NCBI RefSeq assembly: GCF_014701095.1
Contig: NZ_AP023439.1
Span: 558,001-622,000, forward strand
Reading direction: 5' to 3'
Origin: Streptomyces tuirus
Lineage (GTDB): Bacteria > Actinomycetota > Actinomycetes > Streptomycetales > Streptomycetaceae
DNA: 64,000 nucleotides
In this document: in pieces, positions 60,514-64,000 of the stretch
How positions within the stretch are numbered: position 1 is the first letter of the stretch
Layout: the number at the start of each line of letters is the position of its first letter
Made by a program: the position numbers and the translations under genes
Notes under the pieces: generated by a model
The model's input: only the letters and a program-made list of their open reading frames with translations
Databases searched by the model: none
What the model was told of the DNA's origin: nothing

Positions 60514-62079
60514 TCAGCGCTGGTACTCGGCGAGGTAGCGCATCACCTGGTCGACGTGCGGTTTCACCCGCTCCGGCACGCCGCGCTCCTCGATGACCGT
60601 ACGGTCGCTGGTGCGGTAGCCGGCCGCCACGAGCGCGGGCAGGTCCTTCTTCGGCAGTCCGGCCTGCTTGAAGCGCTGGTCGAGCCAGCACACGTACAGG
60701 CTCATGGTGGAGATCGCGTCCGGCGGGGACATGTGGTCCTTGTCGCCGTCACCGTCCCCGTCCACCGCCCAGGCCCGGAACACCGACGGTGTCCACATGG
60801 CGATGCCGTACTCCTCGCTCTGCGGCCGGGAGGCTTTGGGGGCGAAGTTGCTCTCCGCCTTGATCATCGCGGCGAGCAGGGCGGGCGTGATCTCCTCGTC
60901 GGTGCAGCGGTGGGCCGCGCGGGCGATGACGGGGCGCAGCGCCTCGGGTACGTCGGAGTCCTCGGGGATCTCACCGGCCGGCGGGTTGGGCGTGCCGGTG
61001 ACGGTGGGGGTGGTGCCGTCGCGTTCGTCGTCCTGGGTGCCGCCGCCTCCCCCGAGGAGGGCCGCCCCGGCGACGGCGCCGGCGGTCAGGACGACGATCC
61101 CGGCGGCGACGGCGGGCACCAGACGTCTTCGGCGGCGGTGCGGGCCGGCGGTGACGGCGTCGACCCGGGCGGCGACGCCGTCGGCGGTGTGCGGGAGCCG
61201 GGCGGCGTGGTCCGGGGCCAGGCAGTCGGCGATCAGCCGCCGCATGTCCTCGTCGAGGCCGGCGTCGAGCCGGAGCGGTGCGGTGCCGCGGGCGTAGGTC
61301 TGGGCGGCGAGCGAGCGGGCCCGGGCCGTCGCGCCCGGGAAGGGGTGGAGTCCGCCGGTGAGGACCTGGTGGGCGAGGACGCCGAAGGCCCAGATGTCGG
61401 CGGTGGGCCGGACGACGGCGCCCTGGGTGCCGGTGCGCTGGGACCACCACTCGGGCGGCAGGTGGTCGAGGGTGCCGAGCGGCGGCAAGTGGGCGTGGGT
61501 GCCGTCGAGTTCGGTGGCCAGGCCGAAGTCCGCCAGCCATACCTGGCCGCCCGGGCCCAGCAGGACGTTGGCGGGTTTGAGGTCGCCGTGCACCCACCCG
61601 GCGTCGTGCATGTGGGCGAGTCCGGCGGCGACCCCGCGCAGGACGCGGCCGGCGTCGGCGATCGGCCCGCCCGTGCCGGCGGCGTCCAGTACGTCCTTCA
61701 GGCTGGCCTCGGCCCGGTCCATGACCAGTGCGATCGCGCCGTCGAGGGCGGGCAGTTCCGGTGCCTCGACCGTGCACACGGCGTGGGTGCGGACGAGGTG
61801 GGGGTGGTCGGCCTCCGCGCTGAACCGGACTTCGCGCGCCACGAGTTCACCGAGCGCGGCGCGCTGGCCGGGCCCGAGGGAGCCGGTCGGGAGCACCTTC
61901 ACCGCGGCAGGCGTGCCGTCGGTGACCGCGCGCGCTTCGTAGACGGTTCCCCAGCCGCCGGAGCCGATGACCGTGCCGATCTCCCAGCCCTCGATGCGGA
62001 AGCCCTCCGGGAGGCCGGGCGGGCGGGGCGCCTCCAGCTCGACGTCCCGCTCGTCGTCCCGCTCCCCGGACGTCGTCAT
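60514..62079 (-). CDS. Ser/Thr protein kinase with extracellular transglycosylase-like domain
   Basis: The 521-aa protein has an intact Hanks-type kinase: GSGGWGTVYEA loop (39-49), Lys61, HGDLKPANVLL with catalytic Asp166, and DFG at 184-186. After an Arg-rich stop and one membrane helix (about 319-343), the outside part (about 380-521) resembles a lytic transglycosylase: LLAAMIKAESNFAPKASRP with catalytic-type Glu409, YGIAMWTPSVF and a calcium-like DGDGDGDKD (440-448). Instead of PASTA repeats it could bind or cut peptidoglycan and signal inward. Its start overlaps the FHA-like gene (ATGA), so the two are co-translated. Confidence 0.88.
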   Translation of the reverse strand: MTTSGERDDERDVELEAPRPPGLPEGFRIEGWEIGTVIGSGGWGTVYEARAVTDGTPAAVKVLPTGSLGPGQRAALGELVAREVRFSAEADHPHLVRTHAVCTVEAPELPALDGAIALVMDRAEASLKDVLDAAGTGGPIADAGRVLRGVAAGLAHMHDAGWVHGDLKPANVLLGPGGQVWLADFGLATELDGTHAHLPPLGTLDHLPPEWWSQRTGTQGAVVRPTADIWAFGVLAHQVLTGGLHPFPGATARARSLAAQTYARGTAPLRLDAGLDEDMRRLIADCLAPDHAARLPHTADGVAARVDAVTAGPHRRRRRLVPAVAAGIVVLTAGAVAGAALLGGGGGTQDDERDGTTPTVTGTPNPPAGEIPEDSDVPEALRPVIARAAHRCTDEEITPALLAAMIKAESNFAPKASRPQSEEYGIAMWTPSVFRAWAVDGDGDGDKDHMSPPDAISTMSLYVCWLDQRFKQAGLPKKDLPALVAAGYRTSDRTVIEERGVPERVKPHVDQVMRYLAEYQR

Positions 62080-62873
62080 GCGCCGGCCTCCTGCGGGTCG
62101 GTGAGGCGCGCGGAGCCGCGCGGCGGCAGCAGGCCGAGGTGTTCCTCGCGGACCAGACCGAAGCGCAGGGCGACGGACGCGAGCCGGGTGCGCTTGGCGC
62201 CGGTGCGGCCGCCGTCGCCCGCGCTCGTGGCCTCCTCGCCGAGGTCGAGGCGCAGTTTGGCGAACGCGAGGTAGTCGATGTGGTAGTTGACCGCGGAGCG
62301 CGTCAGGTCCCGGCAGGACTCCAGCGGCCGCAGCCGCTCCACGATCTGCCCGACACCGGGCAGCGCCGAGTCGGAGGGGTCACGCAGCCGGGATTCGCAC
62401 AGGGCCACCAGGACGAGGAAGTACTTCGACGTCGGGTCCAACGCGAAGGGGTGCACGGTCTGTTCGCCGCCGCCCGGCGCGGACTGCTCGCCCAGATAGG
62501 CGTGTTGGGGTGCGAACACCTTGAACGTGGCGGTGCCGGACAGGGCGGGCAGCACCACGCGGGAGAACTCGAAGGGCACGGGCGCCCCGAGCCGCCCGGG
62601 CGCGACGGTGAGGTACTCGCCGGCCCCCTCCAGGTTCTCCACCACGTACGACACGCTGCGGCTGAAGTTGGACAGCCGCCAGTAGTCCCCCGCGGCTTCC
62701 AGTTGCCCGGCCCGCCGGGAGATCCCGGGGTCGGTCAGGACGATGCGGACGCCCGCCCCGCCGCGTCCGAAGTCGGCGATGTCCCCCGGCCCCAGGTGGA
62801 TCAGCTCGGGACTGCCCGTCTCGTCCACGCCCCACTGGGCGGTACCGGGCAACTGCACGATGATCGTTTCCAC
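62076..62873 (-). CDS. FHA-like protein coupled to the kinase
   Basis: The 265-aa protein begins IIVQLPGTAQWGVDETGSPELIHLGPGDIADFGRG and has RRAGQLEAAGDYWRLSNFSRSVSYVVENLEGAGEYLTV, a pattern consistent with an FHA beta-sandwich (the SNxS-like phosphothreonine loop). The second half is helical, with RDLTRSAVNYHIDYLAFAKLRLDLG resembling a winged-helix repeat. It has no membrane segment. Its stop overlaps the kinase start, so it is probably a phosphothreonine-reading partner of the kinase. GTG 62873 follows GGGGGAGTCCGC. Confidence 0.72.
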   Translation of the reverse strand: METIIVQLPGTAQWGVDETGSPELIHLGPGDIADFGRGGAGVRIVLTDPGISRRAGQLEAAGDYWRLSNFSRSVSYVVENLEGAGEYLTVAPGRLGAPVPFEFSRVVLPALSGTATFKVFAPQHAYLGEQSAPGGGEQTVHPFALDPTSKYFLVLVALCESRLRDPSDSALPGVGQIVERLRPLESCRDLTRSAVNYHIDYLAFAKLRLDLGEEATSAGDGGRTGAKRTRLASVALRFGLVREEHLGLLPPRGSARLTDPQEAGA

Positions 62874-63296
62874 GCGGACTCCCCCGCTGATGTCGCCCCC
62901 GATTTGGTCGCGAGGATTGTACGGTCGGCTCCCGTGTGCCGCGTCGTCGGCGGGGCCGCCTCAGCGTGCGGTGTGCACCCTCTGTCACGCCGTACGTGGC
63001 CTCGCGGTTCCCCTCCGGACCGGTGATCTCCTGGTCGGCGTCGCCCGTCATCGTCGCGAGGTCGGCGATGAGGGTCGGCAGCAACGCGAACACCCTTGTG
63101 CCGTAGCCGATGTCGAGGACGTGCCGCACCTCGGTCCGCTGCCCTGTGCGCAAGTACGGGTCGGGATCGAGTCGTCGCACACCGGGGCGGCGTGGATGCC
63201 GGAAGCACTCGTCAGCCATGGGCCGACGGTGCGAAGGACGACGGCGCGCGGCCACCGGTCTCCGGTGGCCGCGCCGTGTCGTGGGAGGTGTGCCCG
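62874..63296. other. Intergenic with an unassigned reading-frame fragment
   Basis: A minus-strand frame from ATG 63219 reads HVLDIGYGTRVFALLPTLIA and ATMTGDADQEITGPEG but has no ribosome binding site and runs on into the FHA-like gene in another frame. I do not recognise it. It may be the remnant of a small gene. Confidence 0.3.
63246..63274. terminator. Terminator hairpin after the low-complexity membrane protein
   Basis: GCGCGGCCACCGG (63246-63258) pairs perfectly with 63262-63274 around a 3-nt loop, 23 bp after the stop of the 63297 gene. Confidence 0.7.
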
Positions 63297-63992
63297 TCAG
63301 CCGAGGCAGATGACCAGCAGGCAGAGTTCCTTCGGCTTCGAGTCGGCGGGGGACGTCTCGGGCGGGGTGGTCGCCGCGGGCGGGGGTGTCGAGGGGGTGT
63401 CCGGCTGCTGTGCGTCGGATCCGGACCCGGCGGCCGGCGGTGTCGTCGGCTCGGTGACCTTCGACCCGGACGAACCGGCGGTGCCGGTGGCCGTGTCGAC
63501 GGTGTCGGTGACGGTGGTGCGCCGGGGCGCGGTCGTGAGCGGCAGTTCGCGGGGCGCGGCGGCCGCGTCCGTGTGGGTGTCCGTCGGCGTGGTGCGGGGG
63601 TCGGCGGCCCGGGAGCGCTCGTGGCGCGAGGCGCGGTCGGCGTGCGACGGAGTCGTGGGGGTGCCCGCGGAGCGCGGGGTGTCGTCTTGCCTCGACGTCG
63701 GTTCGGCGTACGCCGGCGCCTCCCCCGCGGCACCGCCCATGGTGGTGTCCTCCGGCGTCGCGGCCGCCTGCACGCCGGGCTTCGCGTTGCCGTTCATCGC
63801 GGCGACGGTCAGGCCGCCTCCCACGAGCGCGACCGCCGTCGCGACCACGGCTCTGCGCTGGTTCTTCTTCCAGCGGGCCATCTGGCGGCGCCGGGCTGCC
63901 CGGCCCTGCGGCCGGGCCTCGTACGCCTCGGCCGTGTCGGTGTCCGGGGCGTCGTACGCGTCGGACGGGCCGGAGCCGGGACGCACCGCCAT
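63297..63992 (-). CDS. Membrane-anchored low-complexity protein with conserved tail
   Basis: The 231-aa protein has a basic cytoplasmic start (ARRRQMARWKKNQRR), one membrane helix (AVVATAVALVGGGLTVAAM) and an extracellular Pro/Thr/Ser/Ala-rich stalk of about 140 residues. It ends with the short hydrophobic, cysteine-containing tail KELCLLVICLG. The type recurs in Streptomyces as a hypothetical protein; the CLLVICLG end may be a disulfide or membrane-touching element. ATG 63992 lies eight bases from the window edge, so the true start could be further upstream. Confidence 0.65.
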   Translation of the reverse strand: MAVRPGSGPSDAYDAPDTDTAEAYEARPQGRAARRRQMARWKKNQRRAVVATAVALVGGGLTVAAMNGNAKPGVQAAATPEDTTMGGAAGEAPAYAEPTSRQDDTPRSAGTPTTPSHADRASRHERSRAADPRTTPTDTHTDAAAAPRELPLTTAPRRTTVTDTVDTATGTAGSSGSKVTEPTTPPAAGSGSDAQQPDTPSTPPPAATTPPETSPADSKPKELCLLVICLG

Positions 63993-64000
63993 GCGCGCCG

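Noticed and set aside
62380..63255. Minus-strand gene starting near 63219
   Set aside because: No ribosome binding site, and it overlaps the whole FHA-like gene in another frame; only the first 80 codons look faintly protein-like.

Overview
The window reads as chromosomal DNA from a Streptomyces. It has very high GC, genes strongly biased to G/C at third codon positions, frequent GTG (and one TTG) starts, GGAGG-type ribosome binding sites and typical actinobacterial families (ANTAR, PucR, BioB with a long C-terminal tail, a SigR-type promoter, HrdC). From memory, the order deformylase, disulfide oxidoreductase, trxC, TetR, FMN reductase and later HrdC resembles the S. coelicolor SCO0883-SCO0895 region, which would place it in a chromosome arm; I could not align it. 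I see no tRNA, rRNA, CRISPR array, intact insertion sequence or prophage.

Layout. 1-4065: end of an ANTAR protein, a flavocytochrome-type ferric reductase, two small envelope proteins (DUF305 lipoprotein, DUF6153-like) and a dihydrofolate-reductase-like protein. 4107-4600: decayed IS630 and IS256 transposase fragments. 4962-6134: exported Ntn asparaginase. 6510-10901 (minus strand): 5-oxoprolinase operon pxpB-pxpC-pxpA followed by biotin carboxylase and a biotin carrier; its presumed PucR regulator (11288-12801) is broken by a 2-nt insertion in a GA repeat. 13381-14601: bioB.

14864-22639 is the most striking block, a complete copy of the poorly understood yhf/php operon known from E. coli. 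It holds regulator YhfZ, PRD protein YhfY, YhfU, membrane protein YhfT, phosphotriesterase homologue, PLP enzymes YhfS and YhfX, and phosphopentomutase-like YhfW. The genes are tightly spaced and expressed from what looks like a leaderless promoter. A LacI regulator with its own operator, an RpiB-type isomerase and an MHS-type transporter follow (23302-26713).

26819-34628: SMI1/KNR4 protein, pirin, paired MarR-like regulators with an operator, TPR protein, PepSY membrane protein, a second-type peptide deformylase, a disulfide oxidoreductase and thioredoxin trxC behind a SigR promoter. 34694-37951: aldehyde dehydrogenase and LacI regulator separated by a 43-bp minisatellite. 38046-39408: divergent TetR and FMN reductase with paired operators. 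39499-45081: four-gene molybdenum hydroxylase operon of the PaoABC/YagTSR type with XdhC chaperone, divergent from a TetR gene across a 50-bp dyad. 45467-54253: LysR, zinc-ribbon protein, CoA transferase, TerC, phosphoribosyltransferase, alpha/beta hydrolase, two DJ-1 family genes, archease and CapA. 54334-57710: HrdC, YbhB, MFS and VOC proteins.

57886-63992 is an envelope/secretion region. Three exported proteins (SH3-like, YjfA-like, beta-lactamase-fold plus SH3) share an 18-bp palindrome upstream. They are followed by a Ser/Thr kinase fused to an extracellular lytic-transglycosylase-like domain, coupled to an FHA-like protein, and by a membrane-anchored low-complexity protein. Functional assignments come from recognising motifs and gene order; no database search was run.
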